A stretch of DNA of 64,000 nucleotides from Pseudevernia furfuracea (Eukaryota > Ascomycota > Lecanoromycetes > Lecanorales > Parmeliaceae): the NCBI GenBank assembly GCA_022315425.1, contig JAIUPT010000038.1, forward strand, positions 2,223,501 through 2,287,500, given 5' to 3'. Positions 22,810 through 34,403 of the stretch are shown here, piece after piece. The notes under the pieces were generated by a model. That model did no database searches, had not been told where the DNA came from, and was given only the letters and a program-made list of their open reading frames with translations. The position numbers and the translations under genes were made by a program. Position 1 is the first letter of the stretch; each line of letters begins with the position of its first letter.

Positions 22810-23771
22810 ATGAAGCTCAACATCTCCTACCCGGCCAATGGCACCCAGAAACTCGTCGAAATCGAAGACGAGCGCAAACTGCGCGGCTTCATGGAAAAAC
22901 GCATGGGCGCGGAAGTCGAGGGCGACGGCGTCGGCCCCGAATTCAAAGGCTACGTCTTCAAGATCACCGGCGGCAACGACAAGCAGGGGTTTCCGATGAA
23001 GCAGGGTATCATGCACCCTACGAGAGTCCGCTTGTTGTTGGGCGCGGGCCACAGCTGTTATCGGCCCCGGAGGACTGGGGAGAGGAAGAGGAAGAGTGTG
23101 AGGGGGTGCATTGTTGCGATGGATCTGGCGGTGTTGGCATTGAGTGTGATCAAGCAGGGTGACGAGGAGATTCCGGGAGTCACGGACAAGGTGTTGCCGA
23201 AGAGGTTGGGGCCGAAGAGGGCGACTAAGATTCGCAAGTTCTTTGGGTTGGGGAAGGATGATGATGTGAGTGCTCGCATTCCTTTCTGATTTCACCCGGC
23301 CCCTTTTCCCTGCTCGCGGTGGTCTCTTCTTGTAGTGTTTGAATGGATGCTGATACTTGGTTCGCACTACTAGGTCCGCAAATTCGTCATCCGCCGTGAA
23401 GTTCAACCCAAGGGCGAAGGCAAGAAACCCTACACCAAGGCACCTCGTATTCAGCGTCTCGTTACTCCCCAGCGTCTCCAGCACAAGCGTCACCGAATGG
23501 CACTCAAGCGTCGCCAGGCCGAATCCTCCAAGGATGCCGCGGTAAGCCTTACCTACACTTATCTGCTTCTACATGGGCATGGGTTCCTTAGGGTGTATGG
23601 CTAATTGGTGCTGGCAGAACGAGTACGCGTCTATCCTAGCCAAGCGTGTCAATGAGGAGAAGGCGAAGAAGACCGAGTTGAGGAGTAAGTCAATCCTACA
23701 TTCACTTGGCGGGGCTTTTGAACAGTAGCTGACTTGCAACAGAGCGAAGGGCGTCATCGATGAGGAAGTAG
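22810..23771 (+). CDS. RPS6: 40S ribosomal protein eS6
   Basis: Four exons, 22810-23265, 23374-23541, 23618-23684 and 23743-23771, give 239 residues, normal for eS6. MKLNISYPANGTQKL, GFPMKQGIMHPTRVRLLL and HSCYRPRRTGERKRKSVRGC are diagnostic of the family. The protein ends RRASSMRK, the C-terminal serine cluster phosphorylated downstream of TORC1/S6-kinase-type signalling in fungi and animals. Introns are 108, 76 and 58 nt. eS6 sits on the small ribosomal subunit. Confidence 0.97.
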
Positions 23772-24129
23772 GTGGTCGATCGCACATATCAAGCAAGCGA
23801 ATGCTCAAAGGGTCGATGGTTGAAACCTGTTTGCTGGAAATGCGCAGAGGGGAGAGGAAGGAGAATAGCTGGTACATGCGTGCGTTGATCTGGCCGGATT
23901 GAATGCAACGTGCATGGAGAACAGACACCATAGATCAAATTCCATCTGCAGCAAATATGCATCACCCATTGGGTTTATAACCATCGATTCTGGCCATTCA
24001 ATTACGCCTTGTTCTCTATTTTATCATAGACGCCGTCCATCTACGGTCTGTTGCCCCCAGCCCATACCATCAATACCCCGAACGAGATTCACGAACGCGT
24101 ATTATCCCAGGTCTCTTCCCATGAACATT
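23772..24129. other. Convergent 3' region, eS6 / PRPP synthetase
   Basis: About 360 bp between the two stop codons. Only 3' flanks expected; nothing else recognised. Confidence 0.4.
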
Positions 24130-26148
24130 CTACTCCATAGGCGCGTGGCTAAACAAGAAAGACACGCTCTCGCCATTGTGCGTTCGTCTACAAGCCTCCG
24201 CTAGCCTGTTTGTCAAAGGGTTAGTAACCATCCTTTGGCGGCATGAAGAGGGACTTACGTTGGTGAAACATCAATCTCCTCCAATTTGGGGCACAGCTTC
24301 CGCTTCTCGGAGAATGGCACGGTGTTTGTGGCGACAACTTTGCCCAGGGCGTCGCAGTCGTTCAGCGTTTTCAGGGCGTTGCCGGAGAAGATGCCGTGTG
24401 TGACCAATGCTACAATTTCGGAGGCGCCATGTTCGCGAAGAGTGTCGGCTGCTTTGGCGAGGGTTCCGCATGTGTCTGGTGGCGGATTCTGTCAGCTTGA
24501 TGAGGTGGGTTGAGGGGTGAGGAACTTGTTGGGTTGGGGACGCGTACCGGCCATATCGTCAACCAGGATGGCGCATTTGTCTTTAACGTTACCCACAAGG
24601 GTCATCTGTGGCGAGACTATGTAAGCTTCACCTCTTCAAAATGAGATTCGGCTTGTGGCTTACCTTCGAGACCTCGTTTCTAGAACCCTCGGTATCAAAA
24701 TTGCGTCTATAAGACAAGGAGGCGGACTTACGGTCTGCTACGCTCCTTACTACAATCATATTGTCAATTTGCTGCTGAAGCGGACAAGACGTGCTCATTG
24801 CTTACTGGATCAAGGCGAAGTTCAAATCAAGCCTATCAGCCAAGCTTGTCGCTCTCTTGGCTCCTCCAGCATCTGGAGATACGATCACTGCCTTCCTAAC
24901 ATCGACATTGTCTCGGATCCAACGGAGATAGCTTGGCTAATGACGGTCAGTCCCTCTAATTTTGCATTTTAAGAAACAGAGCGCGACTCACTTCCGCGTA
25001 TAGATTATCGACCTACACTTGATGATTAGTGGGAGCAAGCTTGTAGACACAATTGCTCGGCATACCGGTACGTTGAAGAAACCTGCAATAGTCAGAAGCT
25101 TGCTCTTGAGTTTACGGCTGGAGGCATGGACAGACCTTGTATTTGCGACGCGTGTAGATCCATCGTGATAACGTGAGAGCTTGACGGTATTAGGAGAGAT
25201 TGACGGAAAAGAGTAGCGATGCGCACCAGCCTGCGGTCTGTAGCATGTTCGCCTTCAGAAATTATCAGCAAGGCCGAAGTCCTGGACCTGGTTATCGCGC
25301 GGCCTCACCATGAGCTTCTTGATGTTGGATTTTCGTCAGTAGGTGACCGACAGCACTTCGGCATTTAGATACTAACCGCGGTGATAGGAGCACGAGACTT
25401 ATCCTTCTTGTCTTGGCGGGCTAAATCTTCTCTCAGTACAGGGAGGGAGAAAGGCATAGGGCAGTCCAACCGTATGGGAAACTGAGAGGTATTAGCGAGA
25501 AAGGCTCGTTGTCAGGAGACTCGAAAGACTTACTTGGGAATGACCGCGGTGATTCGACGAGCCGAAGCAGTCTTGCAGGCATTGATCATGATGAGAAGCT
25601 CCATGAGGCCGTCATTGATATCCCCAGGTGCGGTGCTCTGTAAAATAAAGACTGGGAGGATCAGATACAAAGGCATTGGGAGGAGAATTGGACATGAAGC
25701 ATACCGTCTTCATCTCGGACACTAGTAGTATGGATTAGTAAATGGCTTATGGAGTCGATGTATTGTTTTAGTGCATGATTGGTTACCTCTCGCCAATCGT
25801 AACAGAAGTCTCGTTGTTCGAGTATTGCAGGACAAGCACTTTGGTCTTGAGGACAAGTCCGATCAGCTGATTCCCCTAAGCCCCCTGGAGACATAGCCTA
25901 CCAATTCGATTTGAAGCCTAGGGAAACTATCAGCATTTGCGTACATCCTCATGATAGAATAATAGTACCTATCAGCAACCAATTTTGCTAACTCGGGATG
26001 GGAATTGCCTGTATGAAATAGTTAATACCGACAGACACCTTCACACAAACGTGGTATACCAGTCAGCAGCTTGACTACACGACCGTCAGCCTCACTATAC
26101 TCTACAAACATAGTGCAGTAAGCGATACATACTAGAATTTGTCGCCAT
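24130..26148 (-). CDS. Ribose-phosphate pyrophosphokinase, 20 exons
   Basis: PRPP synthetase makes 5-phosphoribosyl diphosphate from ribose 5-phosphate and ATP for nucleotide, His and Trp synthesis. Twenty exons on the minus strand (5' to 3'): 26133-26148, 26060-26074, 25969-26008, 25902-25917, 25787-25845, 25705-25721, 25534-25651, 25471-25481, 25377-25420, 25309-25317, 25227-25252, 25136-25179, 25066-25082, 24992-25012, 24806-24936, 24731-24748, 24664-24679, 24548-24605, 24259-24475, 24130-24205. They sum to 969 nt, 322 residues, the family's length. Splicing restores ELTKVLVLQYSNNETSVTIG, the catalytic loop KKDKSRAPIT, HVITMDLHASQIQGFF, VSPDAGGAKRA and the PRPP loop VDDMADTCGT. All 19 introns are 47-72 nt with GT..AG ends. 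Ten exons are 9-21 nt. One residue (LM for the usual LI before ANML) differs from consensus. Confidence 0.93.
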
Positions 26149-26940
26149 GGTGTTGGGTATGCCTAAACTGGCATTTTTGTGTTCCCTTGAATATTTCGTG
26201 CTTGAAGAGCTCTAATTGCCTCAGTCCTCAGACGTTCCTCCCACCCAAACTAATCATTTTCAGGTAGAAATCTTACCTTTTTGAGTAAGGCGCGGAGGGT
26301 TTCCGCGGTAAGGCTGGGGAACCCGAGGACTTCTCTCGGCTGCTATTCGGGGAGAGGTTGAAAAAGTCGCAAGAAAAGATATGGGCCAATGCTTAAGGAA
26401 GTTCTTGGTGCTTCCTGAAAGATGTTGCTTAGTCATTGCTTGGTGGTGACTACAATTCGTGCTCTGGAGCATCTACCGCTAACGAGCTTGACAACTGTCA
26501 ATCCATAGTGATTACCATTAGGCAAGAGGTACTTCCTACTGGACGTTACGTACTACAAATCTATCAGTGAAAGGTTTTAAGCTTGAATATCTCGCGGGAT
26601 TGTACACCTGTAAGCATATTACATACCAACCTTTCTGATCTTCACAGGCTATGGAGATAATATCAATGTTCTCAGTGGACGGTGGATTGTGATGATGTGT
26701 GACCAGCATATACCGGGGAAATGTTCGTAGATCTTGTTAGTGGAGGAATGAATTCGCCTGTTTATGTTTCGAACTGATCTAAACCTTCTAGCCGTTCTGC
26801 CTTGTTCTTGATTGGCCTCATTTCCCCGACACGGCTCCTGTATTTTCTGGCCTGTTCTTTGACTTTTGTTGTGACTTTACGCACTCATGTCGCCTGTGTA
26901 GATACGTGTAGCTACGAAGAATCTCGAACGCATTGCATAA
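26149..26940. other. Upstream region of PRPP synthetase, no clear gene
   Basis: Should contain the PRPP synthetase promoter. Small frames at 26260-26472 (minus) and 26802-27020 (plus) have no family resemblance. Confidence 0.4.
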
Positions 26941-27174
26941 ATGCAGCGTACAACCTCTCGGGCAAGGGGAGTCCAAATGATCCCGGAATTCCATACTTTG
27001 CAGAAGCAGTTGGAAGATGAGATAGTGTCAGTCAACACTAGTTACCAGCGAATGAACGAGCAACACATATCTCAAGAGAGAAAGTACCGTTTGCAGCTAG
27101 CCCAGCATCCAGCAATTAGCAGGTTCATCAAAAGCAACGCTAAAGTCTTGTTTCAACGGGTCAGGCCGAATTGA
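26941..27174 (+). CDS. Small hypothetical protein, possibly spliced
   Basis: From ATG 26941 the frame gives 77 residues with protein-like composition and a likely helix (KQLEDEIVSVNTSYQRMNEQ). The frame ends at TGA 27172-27174. A possible GT site (CGG-GTCAGG, about 27160) and an AG at about 27212 could extend it by ten codons. No family recognised. Chance frame not excluded. Confidence 0.25.
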   Translation: MQRTTSRARGVQMIPEFHTLQKQLEDEIVSVNTSYQRMNEQHISQERKYRLQLAQHPAISRFIKSNAKVLFQRVRPN

Positions 27175-27602
27175 GTGGACTAAAGATCTTGACATACCTA
27201 GTATAGTTGCGCAATGTCTCCGTTATGAGGAGCTAGTGAGATTCGTGGAGGAAGATGTGATCGTTACTTGCGCGGTGGATACGAAAGCTGTCTAATCTCG
27301 CACACGCGGTTGGAAGAAAGGGAATTACAATTTTCATGCGCTGTGATTGATCATGGAGTCTAGAAAGCTGAACCTTTCATTTGCACTCGGATCTTCTAGC
27401 TAGTTATGAAAATTCGACTTCATACTCTCAACCCTTCGGGGTACAGGAATAGGGTATTACAGCTGTTCTCAAGATTGAAAGCTTCTGCAGCGTCTCAAGT
27501 AAGGACATGTTACAGCATTATGCACAACTTCCACTTTGCAATGCCACAGAGTCTCCTGATATCTCCAGAAATATCTCCCTCTCCTCTTGCTGATTGTATA
27601 TT
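27175..27602. other. Intergenic
   Basis: No convincing frame or RNA. Confidence 0.4.
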
Positions 27603-28434
27603 TCATTTACGAGGCGGAATTATCCCCGGTGGAATGATACCTCCCCCGGTGCCTTTCAAGGCAGCTGCACCGCTCCCTTGATGGTCTTCCTCGTCCGTCA
27701 ATTCCTCGTTATCTTCTGAATTGCCTGTTCGGCCGGCAAGGGGAACTAGGTAAGCATCCTTAAAAAACATATGGGATGGTGTCTGCGCTGAGAGTGAAGT
27801 ACTGGTGCCTGTAGCCCGATCGGTCGCTTTCTTCTCTTCGTCCTCATCCTTGACGCTGACAGCGTCAGTAGTGGAGGACTCTAGCTCCTCGGTGCTACTC
27901 GTGCCTGAATCTGACGGTGATCGGACAGATCGTGCACACCCTCCTTCCATGCGAGCAGTGCATCGCTTGTCCGAAACCGGAATTCGGCGCAGGAATCGCA
28001 GGTAAAAGTCTCCAGATGTCGTCCACTGTTCGTGGCGCAGAGTTGCCACGAGAAACATGCTGAAATCCTGGTCCTCATCTATCAAAATCTGAACAGGTAG
28101 TTTCCCGTCCTCTGTCATCTGAATCACACATCCAATTCCGGCATCGGTTTGGAACATGAAACCGCCGACCACGGAGGTGTCTATGGAGCGAGTGCCAGAT
28201 AGGTGGGTCCAGTCTACGTCGACTTTGACAGTCTCACCGGTCTAGAGGTAGGGGATTAACAGGTACTGAGGGTAACCAGGGGTGGAGACGGACCTTTTCT
28301 TTGATTATTGCTTCGAGATTCTCGCCGCCCTCGTCTCCTATCTCAATAAAAATCGGCGGTGTGAAGGTGCTTCTGGGTCGCTTTTCATCAGGGTGGGTGG
28401 CAGGGGGACTATGGATGATGTATTCTTGGCTCAT
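27603..28434 (-). CDS. Hypothetical acidic protein, two exons
   Basis: ATG 28434, exon 28294-28434, a 52-nt intron (28242-28293), exon 27603-28241; 259 residues. The join is in phase: NLEAIIKEK followed by TGETVKVDVDWTHLSGTRS. The first 140 residues look globular (GCVIQMTEDGKLPVQILIDE, FLVATLRHEQWTTSGDFYL). The rest is Ser/Glu/Asp-rich and likely disordered, ending in a short internal repeat (GGGIIPPGIIPPRK). No family recognised. The splice join and uniform coding character support a real gene; no function can be assigned. Confidence 0.5.
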
Positions 28435-28520
28435 GGTGGTATGCTTGTTTGGAATCTGGCACTCTGGAAGTCGTAATGAGCGTCGAGTGTCTGTTCGCAT
28501 TTACCGCTGAAGTGCTGTTG

Positions 28521-30450
28521 CTATACCGAAATAGAGGTCAAGTGTTTGCGTAGTGCGAGTAATATCTCTGCATTTCCTGCGACAAGGAAGATCCATGCGC
28601 AGCGAGCGCACTTGGTAGGCAGTTCTATTGCCTTGCATGCGGAAAGGCACTTTTTATGTGCGGCATGCGGGACTAGGTGAACAGTTTCTTTGCATTTGAT
28701 TGAACAAAAATCGCATCGGAGAGGACTGAGATCGGTCAGCGAATCTTCAAGAGATGTGATTATGTTAAACGATAATAATGATAGTCCAGAGATGCTTGGA
28801 AACGATGAATCTTCCTGACGGGAACGGCGTAGAGCCTGGTATACTCCCAGTAAAAGTGGCAACCCTTAGCAATGGTCCCGTGGATTTTCTAGAATCGCCT
28901 ATAAGCACAAAAAAGCTAGCGGTCAATACGTGAGTACATTTCAGGCAGGGTATCAAAAATCATGAAAAGCCGAAGCCTTCTACTCATAGCGTATCCTATC
29001 ATTGGGAAGCACCCTTTGAGACTGCAACACTGTCCGCAAGTATATAAAAGAGTGACTTTGATTAATCTTCTATCTGCATAACCCTCGTCTGAATGCTCGG
29101 ACTGGTAGCAGGAGCGCCCCGGCGCCGAAATAAACGCACCATACTTCCGCCCAAGCCGCAAACCCCCCCTCGTTCCAGAGAGCGATAAGATACGCATAGG
29201 GTACGCTTGGGTCAGTCTCTACTAGAGTGATGACTCCTAGTGAATCACTGATGATCAGGCTGCCCGCGGACCTGTTCTTGTTGAATAAGATAGCCACGAG
29301 CTTCTCTTCACTGTGGGTCGCCAAAAACTGATTGATCAAGCCTCCAGATTCAGGCGGGTTCTCCAATGGTGCTTGTCATACCCTCCGGCACCTTTGCGCA
29401 GTGATAGTGCCGTTTGAATATTTGACCAAAGGTCTTGTCGTCATTTGTCACTTAGAATGCACGGTTTTTGTGCTTATTCCTTAAATTCCTCCCATCCATA
29501 GGAATATCGGAAGTATTTCTTTATGGCTTTTCGTCATGCATCGGGAAGTCAGTTGAAAACACCACCTGGTGATGACATGAAGACGAGTTGTCCCAAGTGA
29601 TTGGTGAAAGCTGCCTGTCATCACCGCTGCCGATGCCAAAAGCTCTCTGCTCCGATTTTTGTTTGATTCATCTATCTTCATGTTCCGACTGTTACCGTTG
29701 TCCCCGAAACTCAAAGATATAAGAGCATTGAGCTCGAAGTCAGTAGCAGCGTTTGAAATCATACCACTTGATGTCATCACATTGAACAGCCTACTCGCAA
29801 ACTCCCTTAGCAAATCAATTTGACCATGTCCGCTGATGATCCAATCCATTGGAGAACCAGATGGAGTAACGAAGAAGGAATGCCAGACGTGACTAGATGG
29901 AAGGATACAGAACTCGCAGTAGAACAATCTATCAGACTACACCGAGTACGTATTCCATACTAATCAGAGTACAGGAATATGTCGTTAGACGCGGTGGGGA
30001 TCTCTTGAAAAGCTCCCAAGGTGAAGAGTACATAAAGACAACTGAAAAGGAGTCAGAGCCCATAGACAAAGAGGTGCTTGCTATGCTTGTCTACAAAGAT
30101 AGCAAAGAGGGCTGTGTAAGGATCAGTGGCCGAACGGTCAAGAACGTAATCACAGGTCAGAAAGATGATAAGAAGGTACTCCTTGTCTTCATTGGCAGGT
30201 GTGAGAAGGGCTGGATCTACGGGCAACCTCGGGTGCGATTCTACCGGCGCACCGATGGCCATGACTAGGAGCCATTTGCTGAAAGAGCAGTATTTGTGCT
30301 GAGTCCTGGGGGTAATGATGTGAAGAGACATACCTTATCTCAGGAAAACTAGCAGGGATTAGAGTATAGTCTTGGCGCCTAAACTGGAAATGTTAGTTTT
30401 GTACGACGTGCGCTGCTTTGATTCAAGAGAACGCAATCGTCCTATGCGCT
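28521..30450 (-). CDS. Unresolved multi-exon hypothetical gene
   Basis: Several minus-strand open segments are separated by splice-like signals and none starts with a good ATG. Near 30400 a branch-acceptor (ACTAAC..TTTCCAG) precedes FRRQDYTLIPASFPEIR; a 55-nt GTATGT..TTTCAG intron links this in phase to KWLLVMAIGAP and VDPALLTPANEDKEYLLIIF. Further segments include FELNALISLSFGDNGNS, EKLVAILFNKNRSAGSLIIS and GRKYGAFISAPGRSCYQ. The last exon is Cys/His-rich: CDFCSIKC..H..HKKC..C..KCARC, a possible zinc-binding tail. The whole chain could not be assembled confidently; it could be one intron-dense gene or a decayed one. Confidence 0.3.
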
Positions 30451-31637
30451 GGCTTCATGATCGATAATCATATTATTGGCACTTGTTTATGCAGTCCAGG
30501 TATCTGACTTGGCATGGTAGCAAACCTGCTCGGCTGCGGAGCCACGCAGCCTGACCAACCTGCAGAAATCTCGTCGGATCCAACAACTCAAATCTGCGCA
30601 TCTTCTCGTAATGCGCCACTAGTAACATGGTAGAAACAGTCTGAAATGTACAAAGAGCTCGATGGATACCTACGAGTATATAAGAGGATACGCCACGGCC
30701 CCAGGGCTTGTCTCCATGATCATGGCATCTTCAAACCAACCCAGCCATGACACCAAGTCACCAGCAGGGCTCGCTCTCTGTTCATAATACATCCACCCCG
30801 AGTAGTCATCATCGCTCATGTGTTGGAGAACCTGGCTCTGAGTTGACCTGTCATGGCTTCCCGCTGTTGCTACAAGCAGAACACCGAAATCTGCTTACCT
30901 CGAAACATTACTGGAATCGAAGATTGAGGTGCTTCCTCCCTATGTCTTGGCGTCAAACAAATGAGCGTGTGGTGGGGCCCAAGTATCAGGCGTTCCGACC
31001 GAACATCAAAAATTCCTTCTTTCAGCCGATCGTAACATAACAACCAGAATACTAACAAGACAGTCTTCAATTCCACGATTATTGTTCAGAAGGTCTAAAG
31101 TTTGCAGCTAAAAGTTCCGTTATAAAGGCTCTCATTCTAAAGTCATTGTGCAGCGAAAATACCTATATGTTGATGTTCTGCCAAGATATTTTTGGCCCCA
31201 GGCGCCGGACGATGGGCTACGACTGTTACCCTGCTACTCATCCTCAGTATTCTAGCTAGCTTGTAAACGGAAGCTCTTCCCGTCGTCGTTAATTGAGCAC
31301 TGATCACCTTGAGATTATCAGCTCCTATAACTATTTCCATTACCAAGGAAGTGGAGGATCATATACCACCGCGCGACCTGGCCAAGAATATGCCGGTCTT
31401 CTCCGTGATTTAGTCAAATGATCGCGCGCGAAAAAGGGGAACACGAGCGGCTTTCTCAGCGACCAAAAACCTGGGAGCCATCCAATCTGCGCTCAGACCT
31501 CTCTCCATGTCCATGTCAAATAGGAGTTAGGCTAGTCAATGAATGCTTGTTCTCTTCACCTTCCTGTCCATCTTTAATAATCAACGCTCTTCAAGGCGAA
31601 TATTGAACTAATAAAATATACACGGCTTGACATCGAG
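30451..31637. other. Gene-poor stretch
   Basis: Only short frames without clear relatives. Probably holds the promoter of the following gene; an AT-rich patch with ATAAAATATAC lies about 25 bp before ATG 31638. Confidence 0.35.
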
Positions 31638-32517
31638 ATGGCCCCACAACGTTCATTCAAGGTCGCTAAGACCAAGAAAGCATTCTGCAAAAAACCAAAA
31701 CTGGCCACCATTTTCGAGGAAGTTCTTTCATCATACTTGTGCGACCCTGTCATTCCACATCCCACTTCCAAGTTTTCCTTCGATGAACTAACATTCGTTC
31801 TATTCTCTAGGCTTGACACAAGCACTTTACACCAACAAAGCTCTCCTATTGTCACCTTTGAAGGCGAACGCGTTCCTTCTCCCTATGGGTACGACCCTGC
31901 CATTCCGCATCCTGCTCTCAATTGTGAACACTGCGGGGCTAACCTGGATTTTATCCCTAGAACTGCTCCAAATAACTTTTTCCACCATAATGGCATTTAC
32001 TACACCCTTGAAAAGTGCCAGCTCATATGCTCATTACAAGTTCTGGGCGCAGACGATGACCTTGTCTCTGAGATCATCAAACATGAGCGAGGGTCACGAG
32101 AGCCCGTCAATTGCGCCGGCTTAGATCAGCACCTTCTAGATCCAAGTTTTGTCACCACGAAAGATCAGGTGATACACCCCATTCTGGCCGATATTGAAGC
32201 CGCACGGGTGAAGGCGCAAAACGCATACCATAAGTGGATGAGTTATATGACTGGCATAGTTTGGGGGTTGTCTTCTCTTTCCTTACTTTTCTACTACAGC
32301 CAACGACTGACTCTTGTTCATCAGGTTTCAGATACGTTACCGGCATCAAGAGCTCCAGAACATGGCTCCTTCTCCTTTTCGCTGGATAAGTTTGGTACCC
32401 ACCAGACCACCATCCATGAGACCACTATATGGAGAGGTCGACGACATCAAGTATTCTTGGAATGAGCCAGGATGGGATATAGGAGCGCCATTCAATATGG
32501 AAGCGATATGGGAATAG
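31638..32517 (+). CDS. Hypothetical protein with repeated DPxIPHP motif
   Basis: ATG 31638; a 58-nt intron at 32267-32324 (branch CTGAC, acceptor CATCAG) joins GIVWG in phase to FQIRYRHQELQNMAPSPF; 273 residues, ending NMEAIWE. Two copies of a short motif, YLCDPVIPHP and YGYDPAIPHP, lie about 45 residues apart, the second followed by NCEHCG. No transmembrane segment, signal peptide or family recognised. It begins the run of same-strand unknown genes at 31.6-40.1 kb. Confidence 0.5.
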
Positions 32518-32869
32518 TGGTTCGGAAGGCAGTGTTACAGCTGGGAAAAATACTCAGGGAGTTGTCACGTTCGAGAACTGGGCCAGTCCATATGACGCGA
32601 TTGTTTCAGCTGTCTAAGACAACGTCTTTGTTGCGAGGACGTTGGTGCAATGCCAAAGTCTTTGTTGATTGCACAATTCGAACGTGGTAGTGCTCATTGA
32701 TACCTTCAGTCTGCTTGTCTTTGGCTTCCTTCCACAGTGGACGGGCCAGCTTCTGTTGGATCTACTCACTTGCGTTACAGGTTTTATTTCTCCTTCCCAC
32801 ACCTGTCGCCATCCCTTACAACTGAACTGCACCATCGAAGTTCTACCCTATCGTTTCTTCAGAAGCAGA
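32518..32869. other. Spacer between two hypothetical genes
   Basis: An open frame runs through from 32669 in frame with the next gene but has no ATG before 32870; it could be 5' UTR or an upstream exon. Confidence 0.35.
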
Positions 32870-33691
32870 ATGCGCCCTGAAAATGTCTTGAAGTGGCTTG
32901 ATGCCGTCGACCAAGACCACCTCGATCCACTTGATCAGTGGGGCGTACCACCTCCGCAGCGCCCTCCTCAGGATATACCAACCCGACCCGAGAGTGCTCC
33001 TGATGGTGGTGATGGAGAAACGTACCAGCAATATAATACAAAACGGAACGCAGAGGTAGCGAGCCTCCTGGAATCTATCCCGCCCGCGGGGATCCTCCTG
33101 CGCAACGGAAGCATTAGGGTGACCGGCCAAAATCCAAGGGTTCTCGCTTACGACGCGGGCAATGAGAAACATCCTGGGTCATTGGTCCCTGGCCTTCCTA
33201 CATCTTTTACACACAATGTTGAGAAAGAGAATCGTTCTCAGTCTTTAGTCCCTGCCTTCGCTACAAGTTCTAAAGCGAGTGGTCAACGAACGGACCCTCC
33301 TCTTACCCGCCAATTACAAAGTTCAGGAAGAGAAGGCAACATCGTCTCTGCCAACCCGAAGAGGCTGCCAACATCTCTTCGAGTGCGTGATTTGTCGGGA
33401 GCCTCGCATTCGACCCCAATCATCCACGTTGAAGTCAAAGACCCGGTCGCGATCAACTGTCAAGGTGCGAGAGTCGTGGAGGGTTATCAGCAGAACGGTC
33501 TCCAAAGTCTCCCAAGTATGGTGGAGAAGTCACGTAGGAACACCAGCGCCGGAGAAGGAGCCCTACACCGAAGAAATGCTACAAGGAGACCCTCAAATGT
33601 ACATGCAGGGCCCAAGGACGCGTCGGAAAAACTGACAGCTTGGACAGTGGATCTGTTGGACTGTCTGCCTAGTGACTATGTATGGCTTTAG
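32870..33691 (+). CDS. Hypothetical disordered protein
   Basis: The first in-frame ATG, 32870, gives 273 residues beginning MRPENVLKWLDAVDQDHLD. Composition is Pro/Ser/Asn/Arg-rich and low in hydrophobics, so mostly disordered. A weak internal duplication, GSLVPGLPTSF and QSLVPAFATSS, lies near the middle. No family recognised. Confidence 0.4.
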   Translation: MRPENVLKWLDAVDQDHLDPLDQWGVPPPQRPPQDIPTRPESAPDGGDGETYQQYNTKRNAEVASLLESIPPAGILLRNGSIRVTGQNPRVLAYDAGNEKHPGSLVPGLPTSFTHNVEKENRSQSLVPAFATSSKASGQRTDPPLTRQLQSSGREGNIVSANPKRLPTSLRVRDLSGASHSTPIIHVEVKDPVAINCQGARVVEGYQQNGLQSLPSMVEKSRRNTSAGEGALHRRNATRRPSNVHAGPKDASEKLTAWTVDLLDCLPSDYVWL

Positions 33692-34403
33692 AGCAGATCT
33701 TCAATGACTTCCTGGGTACCTTTGTTCATTTTTCTCGTCTCCGAGAAGCCATGACTCATTTCCATAGCAAGGCGAGTCCCTCGCACCTAAATCTACGAAC
33801 ATTGATTTGTCACACTGCATGTCCGCAATGTCTCTCGCGTCAGCTTTGGATTGATAGCTCAATCCGCTAAACCCTCGCAGGCGCATTGCGTATATTGCAA
33901 TAGTGTCTGTTTGCGGCATCCATTCTTTGTCTTCAGCTCAGAACTTCGGATACTGTCAGTCGCTAACTCCGACGTAGACTAGTTACTAGTGTCTCACGTT
34001 GCCTGGCTTCCTGCAAGGTTGCATAACTCATCTCTACGCCTACACATCTCGAGCGTTGGAACGGTGGTAATGCCTATTTGGTGACTGCTCTATTCGGACT
34101 TTGCTGAATCATGCAGCCTCCACAACACAGATATCTTCGAGTGTTCTGACTGACGAGCACAACAGTTGGCCTCATCACTTCGTTCCCAGACTCGACACTC
34201 GGGCCACTATGCTTTCTCACCATCTATATATTTGTCAATCTCCCTTATTCGCTCTATTCTCGATCGATCTTTTCCATCAGATCACTTCTCGTCCGGCCTT
34301 CGGACCCAGAATCAAGACTTGAAGCAACAGCACCCACATTCCTCGAGAAAAGCTGTCAAAAAAACGCCCTCCTCCAGACACGGCACAACAACGGAAGCAC
34401 AGC
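33692..34403. promoter_or_regulatory. Spacer with TATA box for the next small gene
   Basis: TATATATT at 34225-34232, followed by a pyrimidine-rich stretch, lies 179 bp before ATG 34404, the same layout as at 35.2, 36.2 and 39.1 kb. Confidence 0.45.

Noticed and set aside
22786..23493. 235-codon minus-strand frame
   Set aside because: Antisense to eS6 and running through its introns; composition follows eS6 codon bias.
24130..26148. Introner-like element origin of the PRPP synthetase introns
   Set aside because: The 19 introns share no evident sequence beyond splice signals, so a common mobile intron source is not supported here.
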